The position numbers and the translations under genes are program-made. The notes under the pieces were generated by a model. That model did not search any database, was not told the origin of the DNA, and saw only the letters and a list, made by a program, of their open reading frames with translations. Below, piece by piece: positions 1 to 9,559 of a stretch of 63,172 nt of DNA (position 1 is its first letter; each line of letters opens with the position of its first letter). Origin of the DNA: Candidatus Firestonebacteria bacterium RIFOXYD2_FULL_39_29 (GTDB taxonomy: Bacteria; Oederibacteriota; D2-FULL-39-29); assembly GCA_001778375.1 (NCBI GenBank), contig MFGV01000090.1:1-63172 (forward strand). The letters run 5' to 3'.

Positions 1-90
1 GGACAGATAGAAGTATACAAGAAAGAAGACAATCCTGCCGAGATAAAGATTCTTGAAGAAAAACTTAAAAAACTGCAAGCAAGTCAATAA
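1..90 (+). CDS. C-terminal tail of an unidentified protein (partial)
   Basis: Frame 1 is open from the first base to TAA at 88-90, giving 29 residues that end a protein starting outside the window. The tail is charged and Lys/Glu/Leu-rich, with a heptad-like pattern (EIKILEEKLKKLQ) suggesting a helix or short coiled coil. Nothing allows a function call. The following gene has its own promoter, so the two need not be co-transcribed. It could in principle be a chance open frame, but the amino-acid composition looks coding. Confidence 0.55.
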   Translation, partial: GQIEVYKKEDNPAEIKILEEKLKKLQASQ

Positions 91-363
91 GTGTATGTAA
101 GTAAATTAAAGAAAACCATCCAAACACATAGTAAGTCATAAAATTTGGGTAATCTCCTATACAAAGAAAACTCTATATTTGGCTTGTTTTATCATAGCTT
201 TACAAACAAAGCAGAGACATTGCCTTGAGTCCGTATTTCCATGTTGGACGGTATATAAACACGACCTGAATTCTAATTCATTGCTGATGGACATTATTAT
301 ATATTTGTTGTATAATAAATAAATCAAATTTATGTGTATTGTAAAATAAGAGGGTCTGTAAGT
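91..363. other. Intergenic region upstream of the IPT-repeat surface protein
   Basis: This stretch of about 270 bases has no convincing ORF. It holds a sigma-70-type promoter (annotated separately) at its 3' end. An in-frame GTG at 334 extends the downstream ORF, but it lacks a ribosome binding site and would add ten residues in front of an otherwise typical signal peptide. Confidence 0.6.
288..316 (+). promoter_or_regulatory. Predicted sigma-70 promoter of the IPT-repeat protein
   Basis: TGGACA at 288-293 (one mismatch to TTGACA) is separated by exactly 17 bases from a perfect TATAAT at 311-316. Transcription would start near 323, about 40 bases before the ATG at 364. Confidence 0.7.
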
Positions 364-3300
364 ATGCTGAAAAAACTAATAAAATATATGCTTATCTGTT
401 TTATAATTCTTTTCACAACTATTCCTGCCTTTGCGGGAGCCATAGAAGTAGGTACTTCAAATCTTACAAATCCTGTTAGTCCGGGTTCTAGTCATCATCT
501 TTTCCAGGCAACAGACGGAACTTTGGTAGCGTTTTACAGCTATAGTACTAATGCTTTCGCTGGAATCAGAGCTTCATTATCGAAAGACAAAGGTGCTACA
601 TGGAGAAAACTTGATGATTCAGCTTTGGGATATACTGAGGTTGGAGGAGGAGCCGGAACTTCTCATAGCGCTTTTATGGACAGTAGTAACAATATCTATG
701 TAGCCTATTCTTTTTATAAAGACGGTTTTTCTAATCCTCCGATGGAGATTACTACAACTTCAGGAGGATTGGATATTGAATCAACTTTATCAGGTAGTAT
801 TGATTCAAGCACGACAATAATAACGGTTGCAGATGCTTCAACTTTTTTGCCTGCAGGAACACTAAAAGCTGGGAATGCAACTATTACCTATACTAGTAAA
901 ACAGAAACTACATTTACGGGGTGTACTAATACTACCACTGCTGCTTCAGGAGTAACAATAAAACAAGAATCATACAGAGAGGTTAGATTTAGAAAATTGA
1001 CTTATAGCGGAGGGAACTGGGCAGTGAGTATTCCAAAAAGAATAAATACAGTTCTTTCTACCGGAGGTAGAACTGATCCTAGAATTTACAAGGATAACTC
1101 AAATCGTTTATGGGCTACGACTAGAAGTGAGAAACATTGTTGGTTTTCAGATGATGATGGTATCACTTGGCTGGCTCCATCGACGACGCTTACCGGTACT
1201 ATTGCTGCATCTGCAACAAGCATTACTGTTGCGGATAATACTTACTTCCCAGATGGTATTGGAACAGTAAGGTTTGATAATGAATATATATCCCTCGGAG
1301 GAAAATCAGGTACGACGCTTTTTACAAATTGTACAAGGGCTCGGCTTGGAACGGTTGCAGCAACTCACACCAGCGGATTAACTATATATGACGATAATCT
1401 TCCTGGAGTTACTAATGATACGACATTGTTACTTAATGCGAATAATACTACGGTTCTTTTAGGAGGAGGTGGTGGTGTAAATAATTCTATTCAGCAGACT
1501 AAATGGAACGGGACAGGATTTGTGTTATCATATGTTACATCATATTACGTTTCAAGCAGTATTTTGGACTGGTCAGGTGTTGTTACTAATGATAATGTTA
1601 TTCATTTGGCGTTCAGAGATATTAATGCTGTCGGAACGCAGACTTACAAAGGTATAAAATACAGGTATTGTGATTCCGGCGGGACTTGGAATACTGTAGC
1701 TGCAAACGGCTCAAACGAAATAATGATAGATATAAATGATAATGATGATCAGCCGAGTTTGACCACAGACGGGACGAATGTTTATTGTTTTTTTAAAAAA
1801 TATATAACGGCAGTCAAATCAAACATAGTTTATAGTAAGTTGAATACAACAACGCATACCTGGAGTACTCCTGTATCGATAACAACAGATGCTATGGATA
1901 ATCAGTATCCGTCAGCGTGTTTGAGATATAATGCATCTTCTGGCTATGTTCCTGTTTCTTGGTCAGCCTGGAGATCATTAAATCTTTTCAGCGTTAGATA
2001 TTGGAGGATAACTCTTCCTCCGACGGTTACTAATGTAACTCCTGCTACTAATTCTAATTTATCAGCTACAACTGTGACACTTACAGGGAATAGCTTTTAT
2101 GGATCCTCAATAAATTCCGCGGTTACAGGGATAACAATTGCAACGGCTCCTCCAACAGAGATTACAAGTGATTATTCGGTAGTTTCAGATACAACTATTA
2201 CAAATGTAGTAATACCTCAGGGTTTATTTCCCGGGACGTATGATATCCGGGTATCAAACGGCAGCGGGGACCCAAACGGTGGAACAAATGTAACCTCAAC
2301 CGTTAAATTTGTTATAACTGCGCCGGCAGTTACAGTAACAAATTTAACGCCGGCACAGGGTTCAAATACAAGCCCAAATACACTGACTGTATGGGGGGGC
2401 GGCTTTTTTGGAGGTGTAGGAAGTAATACGGTAACATCAGTAAAATTAGATACCTCTCCAACTCCAACAACTATAGTTCCTGGATATGCGGTGACAAGCG
2501 ACACAATGATGACAGGTGTAATTATTCCTGTAGAAGTTGCGGCAGGTACTTATAATATAATAGTGGCTGCTGCAGGCGGTACAAATAGTACAAGTACTGA
2601 CAAATTTGTTTGTAAAATTGGTCCAAGAGTTACAAGTATAGCTCCTATTAGCGGCTCAAATCTTTCAATTTCTACTGTTACAATAAACGGAAGCGGTTAC
2701 TGGCCGTCAGGTTCAGATGCTGTAACAAGCATAAAGCTGATGGATGGAGGGACGGAAATAGCAGGTATAACCGGGTATACCGCAATAAGTGATTCCATAA
2801 TCCAAACCGGAAAAATTGCAGGAGGTTTAAGCCCCGGGTCGTACTGGGTAAAAGTAACAACAATAAACGGTTCTAATGCAACCGGGGCATATTATGGTGT
2901 TACTACAAATATACCGGTAGTAAGTTCCTTAAATCCCGGCATAGGCGGGGATACGTGTGCGACAACAATAAGCATAAATGGATCAGGTTTTTTTGCCGGG
3001 ACAACCAGCAGTAAAATAACAGAGATAAGATTGGAAACAACTCCCACCCCGACATATTTATCAGGTTATAGTGTTATAAGCAATTCTTTAATAAAAAATG
3101 TTATCATATCCGGGTTAGCCGTGGGAACTTATGATGTTAAAGTAAAAAGTGCCGGGTTATATGAAAATGTAAGCGGTACAATATTTACGATACAAAACGG
3201 ACCGCGGGTAATAAGTTTAAGCTCTAATATATCTTCAAATTTAACGGCAACAACAATAACCGTGAACGGGCAATTTTTTAACGGCGCAAGTGAGGTAAGG

Positions 3301-5937
3301 CTGGATGATCCGTTGAATACACTGCTCGATAATATGGTTGCGGCAGATCCTGATTCAACAATAACAGGAATAATACCGGCAGGATTATATACCGGAGTGT
3401 ATAATGTAAAAGTTAAAACAAATGAAGGGATAAACATCTTAAGTGATGAAAAGTTTACAGTAACAGGAATATCTCCTGCAGTGTCAACCGTTGTACCCGC
3501 CGTTAATTTAAATACTAGTGCTACTACTGTTACAATAACAGGAACAGGTTTTTATGCCGGCACAGGCTCGAATGATGTTGTAAATATAAGTATGGTTGGT
3601 CCGACAACAAAAGTGCTTGCAGCATATTCGGTAAAAAGTGATGTATTGATAGATGGTGTTGAAATACCGGGTCTGATTGCTGCGGGAACGTATGATATCA
3701 GGGTGAAGACACATGGTGGGGAAAACTCGACTAGTGGTATCAGGTTCGTGGTAACAGCCTTAACACCGGTAGTGAATACAATAACACCGCAGACAAATAC
3801 GAATTTTATTGCGACAACAGTGACTATAACAGGTACTAGCTTTTTTGGGGGAACTGCAACAGCGGATGTTTTGAGTGTTAAGATTGGTACAACCGAGTTT
3901 GGAAGTTACAGTGTGGTAAACGATACAAATATTAGCGGTGTTGTTCCTGCTGCGATTGCCGCAGGAAGTTATGAGATACTTGTTACGACGCATTCAGGTG
4001 TTAATATAACTAGTGCGCAAAAGTTTATTATTACTACAATCTCTCCTTCTGTGACAAATCTATCTCCGAATAAAGGCGGTAACACGGGATTTACGGCAAT
4101 AAGTATAATTGGTACGGGTTTCTTTGGCGGTACTGTAAGTTCTGCGGTTTCAGGCATTCAATTAGATACCGTGATTCCTACAGATCTAACCTCGTTTTCT
4201 GTTGTAAGTGACTTGCTAATAAATGCAAATATCCCTGTTGGAGTGGCTGCGGGAACGTATAATATAAAAGTTTCAACAGGCGGGGGAACTAACAGTACAA
4301 GTACTGTCAAATATAGATCAAAAATCGGGCCTGAAGTAGTTATTTTTACATCCGGTGTAATGAATAATACTATAGCTGGAAATATTGATATTGAAGGTCT
4401 TAATTTTTGGGTTGACGGAGTAGACGCAGTAACAAGTATCAGATTAAACGATCCGAGTAATACGGAATTTGCGACTTGGTCAGTTTCTGATAGTCAAAAT
4501 ATATTAGGTTGCGCAATACCAACAGGAATTATTGCCGGAACTTATGATGTTAGAGTTACCACCTCAAATGGAACTAATGCCTCAAGTACTCAAAAATTTA
4601 TTGTCAATACGAATCCCCCGACTGTAGTAAGTATTGGTCCTATAGTTGCCGATAATTCTGGTTCTTCTTATATCTCGATTATCGGTACAGGGTTTTATGG
4701 CGGAATAACAACAAATAATGTATCTTCAATAAGGCTTGAGGGTTCTACAAATACTGTTATTAGTGAATACAGCGTAGTAAATAATACAAAGATAGTAAAT
4801 GTAAGGATTCCTTTAGGGACAACTCCGGGAGTCTATGAAGTAAGAACTGTGACCGGAGGCGGCATAAGTGCTACAAACAATGTAATGTTGACAGTAAATA
4901 CCCCTTCTATTTCAATTACAGAAATTCTTCCTGTCAGTGTATTAAATACTGCTTCTGCTACATTAACTATAAAAGGCGGCGGTTTCTTTGCGGGAATGGC
5001 TTCATCAATGGTAACAAGTATAAAACTGGACGATGTTATGAGTACTGCCTTTACAGGCTGGACGGTATTAAGTGATACAGAAGTAAGAAATTTGATAATC
5101 CCCTCCGGGGTAAACAGCGGAAGATATAATATTCAAGTAACAGCCTCAGGGATTACGAATGCTACAAGTTCTGCAAAATTTGATGTAATTCTGGATTCCT
5201 CGGTTGGAACAACTCAAATGGTGGAAAGTGCTAACGGGGTAAGATTATCTGTGCCTTCAGGCGCTCTTAGCGGAAATACTGTATTTTTAATAAATGATGT
5301 GTCAACTTCAGGTACAATAGTAAGTTCAAATAAATATAAATATTCCAACATAAGATTGTGGCCGTATTTGGACAGCAGTGTAAGAGAAATAACATTAACA
5401 GACGGGGTAGTTATAAACTCCGGCTATAGTGTTACATTGACATTAACATATACAGGAGTAAATGATCCCGTTTTGGAAGGAAAATTTAGAGTCTTACGGT
5501 TAGGAGCTGATAACAACTGGGCTTTTGCGGCTGCTTCAGATACGGTGGATTTTTTAAATCATAGGGTAAGCAGTGTAATATCAAGTTTTTCTATATTCAG
5601 GATAGGTCAATATGTGAATGCGGCAAGTAATTTAGACAATGTTGTAGTATTTCCGAATCCTATAGATTTTGATACTGCCGCCAGAAGCACCGTGAAATTT
5701 AAGAATCTTACATCAAACCCGATTGTAAGAATATATAGTGTTTCGGGAGATTTAATAAAAACAATTAATCCGCAGTATGAAATAAAATTGACCGGTACCA
5801 TAAATGACGGTGTCAGCGGAGAGGCAGAATGGAATGGTACAAATGAGCGTGAAGAAAAAGTAGCAAGAGGATTATATCTGTACATGATAAATGATGATCT
5901 GGGCAGAAAGAAAATAGGAAAAATTGTTGTTAAATAA
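364..5937 (+). CDS. Giant secreted BNR / IPT-TIG repeat protein with FlgD-like C-terminus
   Basis: This is a 1857-residue exported surface protein. I chose ATG 364 because AAGAGGG (348-354) lies 9 bases upstream and the protein then starts with a classical signal peptide (MLKK, hydrophobic core, AFA cleavage near residue 24). Residues about 30-550 carry BNR-type Asp-box motifs (SKDKGATW, SDDDGITW) typical of sialidase-like propellers, interrupted by two related small beta modules. Residues about 551-1615 are eleven divergent IPT/TIG-like Ig repeats of about 95 residues, each with a TVTGxxF-type start and an AGTYDxxV-type strand. A ZU5-like segment follows. The last 100 residues match the FlgD-like/T9SS-type C-terminal fold (VFPNP, RIYSVSGDLI, GLYLYMI, KIVVK). 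It is likely an adhesin or carbohydrate-binding surface protein; the enzymatic role of the propeller is unproven. Confidence 0.85.
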   Translation: MLKKLIKYMLICFIILFTTIPAFAGAIEVGTSNLTNPVSPGSSHHLFQATDGTLVAFYSYSTNAFAGIRASLSKDKGATWRKLDDSALGYTEVGGGAGTSHSAFMDSSNNIYVAYSFYKDGFSNPPMEITTTSGGLDIESTLSGSIDSSTTIITVADASTFLPAGTLKAGNATITYTSKTETTFTGCTNTTTAASGVTIKQESYREVRFRKLTYSGGNWAVSIPKRINTVLSTGGRTDPRIYKDNSNRLWATTRSEKHCWFSDDDGITWLAPSTTLTGTIAASATSITVADNTYFPDGIGTVRFDNEYISLGGKSGTTLFTNCTRARLGTVAATHTSGLTIYDDNLPGVTNDTTLLLNANNTTVLLGGGGGVNNSIQQTKWNGTGFVLSYVTSYYVSSSILDWSGVVTNDNVIHLAFRDINAVGTQTYKGIKYRYCDSGGTWNTVAANGSNEIMIDINDNDDQPSLTTDGTNVYCFFKKYITAVKSNIVYSKLNTTTHTWSTPVSITTDAMDNQYPSACLRYNASSGYVPVSWSAWRSLNLFSVRYWRITLPPTVTNVTPATNSNLSATTVTLTGNSFYGSSINSAVTGITIATAPPTEITSDYSVVSDTTITNVVIPQGLFPGTYDIRVSNGSGDPNGGTNVTSTVKFVITAPAVTVTNLTPAQGSNTSPNTLTVWGGGFFGGVGSNTVTSVKLDTSPTPTTIVPGYAVTSDTMMTGVIIPVEVAAGTYNIIVAAAGGTNSTSTDKFVCKIGPRVTSIAPISGSNLSISTVTINGSGYWPSGSDAVTSIKLMDGGTEIAGITGYTAISDSIIQTGKIAGGLSPGSYWVKVTTINGSNATGAYYGVTTNIPVVSSLNPGIGGDTCATTISINGSGFFAGTTSSKITEIRLETTPTPTYLSGYSVISNSLIKNVIISGLAVGTYDVKVKSAGLYENVSGTIFTIQNGPRVISLSSNISSNLTATTITVNGQFFNGASEVRLDDPLNTLLDNMVAADPDSTITGIIPAGLYTGVYNVKVKTNEGINILSDEKFTVTGISPAVSTVVPAVNLNTSATTVTITGTGFYAGTGSNDVVNISMVGPTTKVLAAYSVKSDVLIDGVEIPGLIAAGTYDIRVKTHGGENSTSGIRFVVTALTPVVNTITPQTNTNFIATTVTITGTSFFGGTATADVLSVKIGTTEFGSYSVVNDTNISGVVPAAIAAGSYEILVTTHSGVNITSAQKFIITTISPSVTNLSPNKGGNTGFTAISIIGTGFFGGTVSSAVSGIQLDTVIPTDLTSFSVVSDLLINANIPVGVAAGTYNIKVSTGGGTNSTSTVKYRSKIGPEVVIFTSGVMNNTIAGNIDIEGLNFWVDGVDAVTSIRLNDPSNTEFATWSVSDSQNILGCAIPTGIIAGTYDVRVTTSNGTNASSTQKFIVNTNPPTVVSIGPIVADNSGSSYISIIGTGFYGGITTNNVSSIRLEGSTNTVISEYSVVNNTKIVNVRIPLGTTPGVYEVRTVTGGGISATNNVMLTVNTPSISITEILPVSVLNTASATLTIKGGGFFAGMASSMVTSIKLDDVMSTAFTGWTVLSDTEVRNLIIPSGVNSGRYNIQVTASGITNATSSAKFDVILDSSVGTTQMVESANGVRLSVPSGALSGNTVFLINDVSTSGTIVSSNKYKYSNIRLWPYLDSSVREITLTDGVVINSGYSVTLTLTYTGVNDPVLEGKFRVLRLGADNNWAFAAASDTVDFLNHRVSSVISSFSIFRIGQYVNAASNLDNVVVFPNPIDFDTAARSTVKFKNLTSNPIVRIYSVSGDLIKTINPQYEIKLTGTINDGVSGEAEWNGTNEREEKVARGLYLYMINDDLGRKKIGKIVVK

Positions 5938-5983
5938 TTTAATAATTATTGCTGTTGATTTTGCTGCTATTGTAAAGTAAGAT

Positions 5984-6994
5984 ATGCTTATGAAGTTATT
6001 AGAGAAAAATAGTTACTTTGTTTCATTTTTTATTGCATTACTCATTCCTTTTCTGATTAATCGTCCGGATTATTTGAGTTTATTTGTAATAACTATGATC
6101 TATATTCTTCTTGCCTTGGGACTAAATATCGTTGTGGGTTTTTGCGGACTTCTTGCACTGGGATTTGCTGCTTTTTATGGTATAGGCGCCTATATTACGG
6201 CTATATTAATGGTGAAATTTGGTTTTACTTTCTTTCCTGCGTTACTATTTGTTATTATTGGCAGCGGTCTTATTGGTTTGGTAAGCGGTTTACCCGTAAT
6301 CCGGCTTAGAGGTGATTATCTCGCGATTGTAACTTTAGGAATGGGGGAGATTACAAGAATATTTTTCAATAATTATGAAAGTCTTACAAATGGACCAAAA
6401 GGTATAAGCAATATTTCAAATCCAGGTTTCTTTTGGATTTCTTTTAATACTCCTGTAAGGTTGTATTATTTGCTTTTAGTGATTGTGGGAATTTCAGTTT
6501 TCCTCATCAGAAATATTGAAAATTCAAAAATAGGCAGATCTTGGATCTCTATCAGGGAAGACGAGATTGCGGCCTCCTCGATTGGTGTAAACATTACAAA
6601 GATGAAGCTGTTTGCTTTTATTTTAGGAAGTATTCTTGCGGGTATTGCCGGTTTTCTATTTGCCCAGGTTCAAACCTTTGTAAGTCCTGATAGTTTCACT
6701 TTTCTGGATTCAGCAATGATTTTATGTGCGGTAGTTTTGGGGGGTATGGGCAGTATTCCGGGAGTGATAATTGGTTCTATAGTATTAATCTTGATCCCGG
6801 AGATGTTAAGAGACATAATGCCCGGTTTTGCAGATTATAGAATGCTTTTTTTTGGTTTAATATTAATTGCTATGATACTTTATAGACCTCAGGGAATGTT
6901 TCCAAATTCAAGAAGGAAGGCAGAATTACTTCCTGTTTCAGAAACTATAAAAAATGAAGAAGATGAAAGCCTTGCTGAAGAGAGGAGAAGATAA
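5984..6994 (+). CDS. livM: Branched-chain amino-acid ABC transporter permease LivM
   Basis: This 336-residue polytopic inner-membrane protein has about nine hydrophobic segments and the LivM-family signatures LALGLNIVVGFCGLLALG and IRLRGDYLAIVTLGMGEI, with the EAA-like loop near GRSWISIREDEIAASSIGVN. It would form the translocation pore with a LivH partner and the LivG/LivF ATPases. The stop overlaps the livG start by one base (TAATG). No livH lies in the window, although LivH and LivM normally occur side by side; the gene upstream is the unrelated IPT protein. The ribosome binding site is weak, and ATG 5990 is an alternative start. Confidence 0.95.
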   Translation: MLMKLLEKNSYFVSFFIALLIPFLINRPDYLSLFVITMIYILLALGLNIVVGFCGLLALGFAAFYGIGAYITAILMVKFGFTFFPALLFVIIGSGLIGLVSGLPVIRLRGDYLAIVTLGMGEITRIFFNNYESLTNGPKGISNISNPGFFWISFNTPVRLYYLLLVIVGISVFLIRNIENSKIGRSWISIREDEIAASSIGVNITKMKLFAFILGSILAGIAGFLFAQVQTFVSPDSFTFLDSAMILCAVVLGGMGSIPGVIIGSIVLILIPEMLRDIMPGFADYRMLFFGLILIAMILYRPQGMFPNSRRKAELLPVSETIKNEEDESLAEERRR

Positions 6995-7767
6995 TGTCAA
7001 AGCTTCTTGAGGTTTTCGGTTTATGCAAAAGATTCAGCGGTATAACTGCTCTGGATAAAGTGAATATAGATATTGAAAAGGGTGAAATAGTCAGTCTCAT
7101 AGGTCCAAATGGTGCGGGAAAAACTACTTTTTTTAACTGTTTGACAGGGATATATACGCCTGATGAAGGTAAAATATTCTACCTTGATAAACCTATAGAC
7201 TTAAAAAACCATGTTCCTCACTATATTGCAAAGCTTGGAATAGCAAGGACTTTTCAAGGTATACGACTTTTCCCAAATATGACAGTCATAGAAAATGTAA
7301 TGGTTGCGGCCTCTATAAGAGAGAAAACATCTTTTTTTGATATTATTCTTAAAAGAAAAAACTTGGAATTCGGGGAAGCTTCAATATTTTCTCAATCTCT
7401 CGAACTATTGCATTTTGTTGGATTATCTGATAAAATAAACGATATAGCGTCAAACTTGGCATATGGAGAACAAAGAAAGCTTGAAATTGCAAGGGCTTTA
7501 GCTACTGTGCCGGTTTTGTTATTATTAGATGAACCTGCGGCAGGCATGAATGCTTCTGAAACTAAGGAATTAGTTTTGCTTATAAGGGAGATTAAAGATA
7601 GAGGCGTAACTATATTTCTGATTGAACACGATATGAAACTGGTTATGAGTATTTCCGATAAAGTATTTGTAATAAATTATGGGAAGAATATTGCATCAGG
7701 AGTTCCGTTGCAAATTCAGAAAAATAAGCAAGTCATTGAAGCATATCTTGGGGAGAAGACAGAATGA
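6994..7767 (+). CDS. livG: Branched-chain amino-acid ABC transporter ATPase LivG
   Basis: This is a 257-residue ABC ATPase. Walker A is GPNGAGKTT (about residues 37-45). The family-typical ARTFQGIRLFPNMTV Q-loop region is present. The signature region reads LAYGEQRKLEIARAL, where LivG proteins usually have LxYGxQR. Walker B is LLLLDEPAAGMN, and the switch histidine is in LIEHDM. The C-terminal VIEAYLGE motif is diagnostic of the LivG branch. Its coding region overlaps livM by one base and the next gene by four bases, implying tight translational coupling. Confidence 0.96.
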   Translation: MSKLLEVFGLCKRFSGITALDKVNIDIEKGEIVSLIGPNGAGKTTFFNCLTGIYTPDEGKIFYLDKPIDLKNHVPHYIAKLGIARTFQGIRLFPNMTVIENVMVAASIREKTSFFDIILKRKNLEFGEASIFSQSLELLHFVGLSDKINDIASNLAYGEQRKLEIARALATVPVLLLLDEPAAGMNASETKELVLLIREIKDRGVTIFLIEHDMKLVMSISDKVFVINYGKNIASGVPLQIQKNKQVIEAYLGEKTE

Positions 7768-8855
7768 ATATTAATTTATTACTTCAGGAAATGTTGGACC
7801 AGCAGGCTTCAGATATTCATTTAAAAGCAGGAAGTCCTCCGATGTGGCGCATAGACGGGGAATTGGTTGGTTTTGGAGATGAAAAACTTACTCCGGAAGC
7901 AACTATAAGTATTGCCAATAGTTTAATGGATGAAAAACAAAAACAAAAGTTTGAACGTTCAAATGAACTTGATCTGGCGAAGGAAGTGGGAGAATACAGA
8001 GTAAGAGCTAATATTGCCAGACAGCGCGGAACTGTTGCAATTGCCTTAAGAGTTATTCCAAAAAAGATAATGAGTTTTGAGGAATTGCATCTTCCGGACA
8101 TACTGTTGGAAATAGCAATGGAAAAAAGAGGTTTAGTCCTGGTTACCGGTACTGCGGGAAATGGGAAATCTACTACGCTTGCTTCAATGTTGGATAAAGT
8201 GAATGAGACTTTGGCATGCCATATTATTACGGTAGAAGATCCTATAGAATTTGTTTATGATGACAAGAAGAGCTGTATATGTCAAAGAGAGGTGGGTGTT
8301 GATACGGATAGTTATGCGGCTGCTCTTAAATCAGTTTTAAGACAGGATCCGGATGTAATTATGGTCGGGGAGATGCGTGATTACGAAACTATGTCTGCTG
8401 CTCTTTCGGCTGCTGAGACCGGGCACATGGTTATGAGTTCACTTCATACTATAGATGCCGGCCAAACTGTAGATAGAATAATTGACTCGTTTCCGTTAGA
8501 ACAACAATCACAGATGAGATCCCAGCTGGCTTCGACTTTAAGTGCTGTGATTTCCCTGAGATTGCTCCGAAGATCAGGGGGTAAAGGACGTGTTCCTGCG
8601 GTTGAAATACTTAGAGCTACACCAACTATAAGATCGCTTATAAGAGAACAGAAAACTTCACAGCTTCGTGCGACTATTCAGGCCGGAGCGGTTCAGTATA
8701 AGATGCAGACTTTCGATCAGAGCTTGTTAAATCTTTACAGGGAAGGGCTTATTTCAATGGAAGATGCACTCGCAGAGGCAAATAGTGCAACTGAACTAAA
8801 ACTGGGGCTTGACGGATTGATAAGCAGCGGCGCTTCTATAAAATTAAAAAAATAA
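7764..8855 (+). CDS. PilT-family retraction ATPase embedded in the liv operon
   Basis: This 363-residue type II/IV secretion ATPase belongs to the PilT branch. It has an N-terminal PAS-like domain (ASDIHLKAGSPPMWRIDGEL), Walker A (about residues 129-137), an Asp box, Walker B (VIMVGEMRD), a His box (HMVMSSLHTIDAGQT) and the VPAVEIL motif that matches the AIRNLIRE-type C-terminal region of PilT. Two P-loop residues deviate from the usual GPTGSGKST: here it is GTAGNGKST. The gene overlaps livG by four bases (ATGA) and livF by one (TAATG), so it sits inside the transporter operon. A second, canonical PilT is encoded at 33404-34582. The role may be pilus retraction (PilU-like accessory) rather than transport; the reason for the linkage is unknown. 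Confidence 0.9.
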   Translation: MNINLLLQEMLDQQASDIHLKAGSPPMWRIDGELVGFGDEKLTPEATISIANSLMDEKQKQKFERSNELDLAKEVGEYRVRANIARQRGTVAIALRVIPKKIMSFEELHLPDILLEIAMEKRGLVLVTGTAGNGKSTTLASMLDKVNETLACHIITVEDPIEFVYDDKKSCICQREVGVDTDSYAAALKSVLRQDPDVIMVGEMRDYETMSAALSAAETGHMVMSSLHTIDAGQTVDRIIDSFPLEQQSQMRSQLASTLSAVISLRLLRRSGGKGRVPAVEILRATPTIRSLIREQKTSQLRATIQAGAVQYKMQTFDQSLLNLYREGLISMEDALAEANSATELKLGLDGLISSGASIKLKK

Positions 8856-9559
8856 TGCTTGAACTTTCTGAAGTATGTGTGCGTTATGGTCAGGTAGCAG
8901 CGGTAAAAAGCGTCAGTATAAAGATAGAAGAAAATGAAATTGTTACCTTGTTAGGAGCTAATGGTGCCGGAAAAACATCAACGCTTCTGGCGATTGCAGG
9001 AATAAATAAAGTAATTAGCGGAAGTATCAGATTAGGAAATACTTTGATTAACGGGTTTTCTCCCGATAAACTGGTGAAAATTGGAATATCCCTGGTGCCT
9101 GAAGGAAGAAAGATATTTGGAAAGCTTTCTGTTCTGGAAAATCTTGAGCTCGGAGGATATTTAAGAACCAAACCTGAAAACAGAGAAAAATTAACTGAAG
9201 TATATGAAATATTTCCTGTTTTGAAAGAAAGGCAGAGCCAACCCGGAGGTACTTTGAGCGGGGGAGAGCAGCAGATGCTGGCTATTGGAAGAGCCTTGAT
9301 GAGCCGTCCCCGGGTAATATTGATGGATGAACCCTCACTTGGTCTTTCTCCAAAAATGGAAGAGTGTGTTTTTAAAATGATTACGGAAATTAATAGACGT
9401 AAAACTACGGTATTATTAGTGGAACAAAACGCAAACCTTGCTTTAAAAATATCTCATAGAGCTTATGTAATGGAAACAGGAAAAGTCAAGCTTTCCGGGA
9501 ATGCCTGTGATTTGCTGAAAAATGAAGAAGTTAAAAAGCTATACCTTGGAGAATCTTAA
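8855..9559 (+). CDS. livF: Branched-chain amino-acid ABC transporter ATPase LivF
   Basis: This is a 234-residue ABC ATPase of the LivF branch. Walker A is GANGAGKTS (about residues 35-43), followed by the LivF-typical VPEGRKIFGKLSVLENLELGG. The signature motif is LSGGEQQMLAIGRALM, Walker B is VILMDEPSLGLSP and the H-loop region is LVEQNANLAL. The C-terminal KKLYLGES is family-typical. It pairs with LivG, although a pilT gene separates the two. Its stop overlaps the following TPR gene by one base (TAATG). Confidence 0.96.
   Translation: MLELSEVCVRYGQVAAVKSVSIKIEENEIVTLLGANGAGKTSTLLAIAGINKVISGSIRLGNTLINGFSPDKLVKIGISLVPEGRKIFGKLSVLENLELGGYLRTKPENREKLTEVYEIFPVLKERQSQPGGTLSGGEQQMLAIGRALMSRPRVILMDEPSLGLSPKMEECVFKMITEINRRKTTVLLVEQNANLALKISHRAYVMETGKVKLSGNACDLLKNEEVKKLYLGES

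Noticed and set aside
334-363. GTG start for the IPT protein
   Set aside because: It adds ten residues before the signal peptide and lacks a ribosome binding site, whereas ATG 364 has AAGAGGG upstream.
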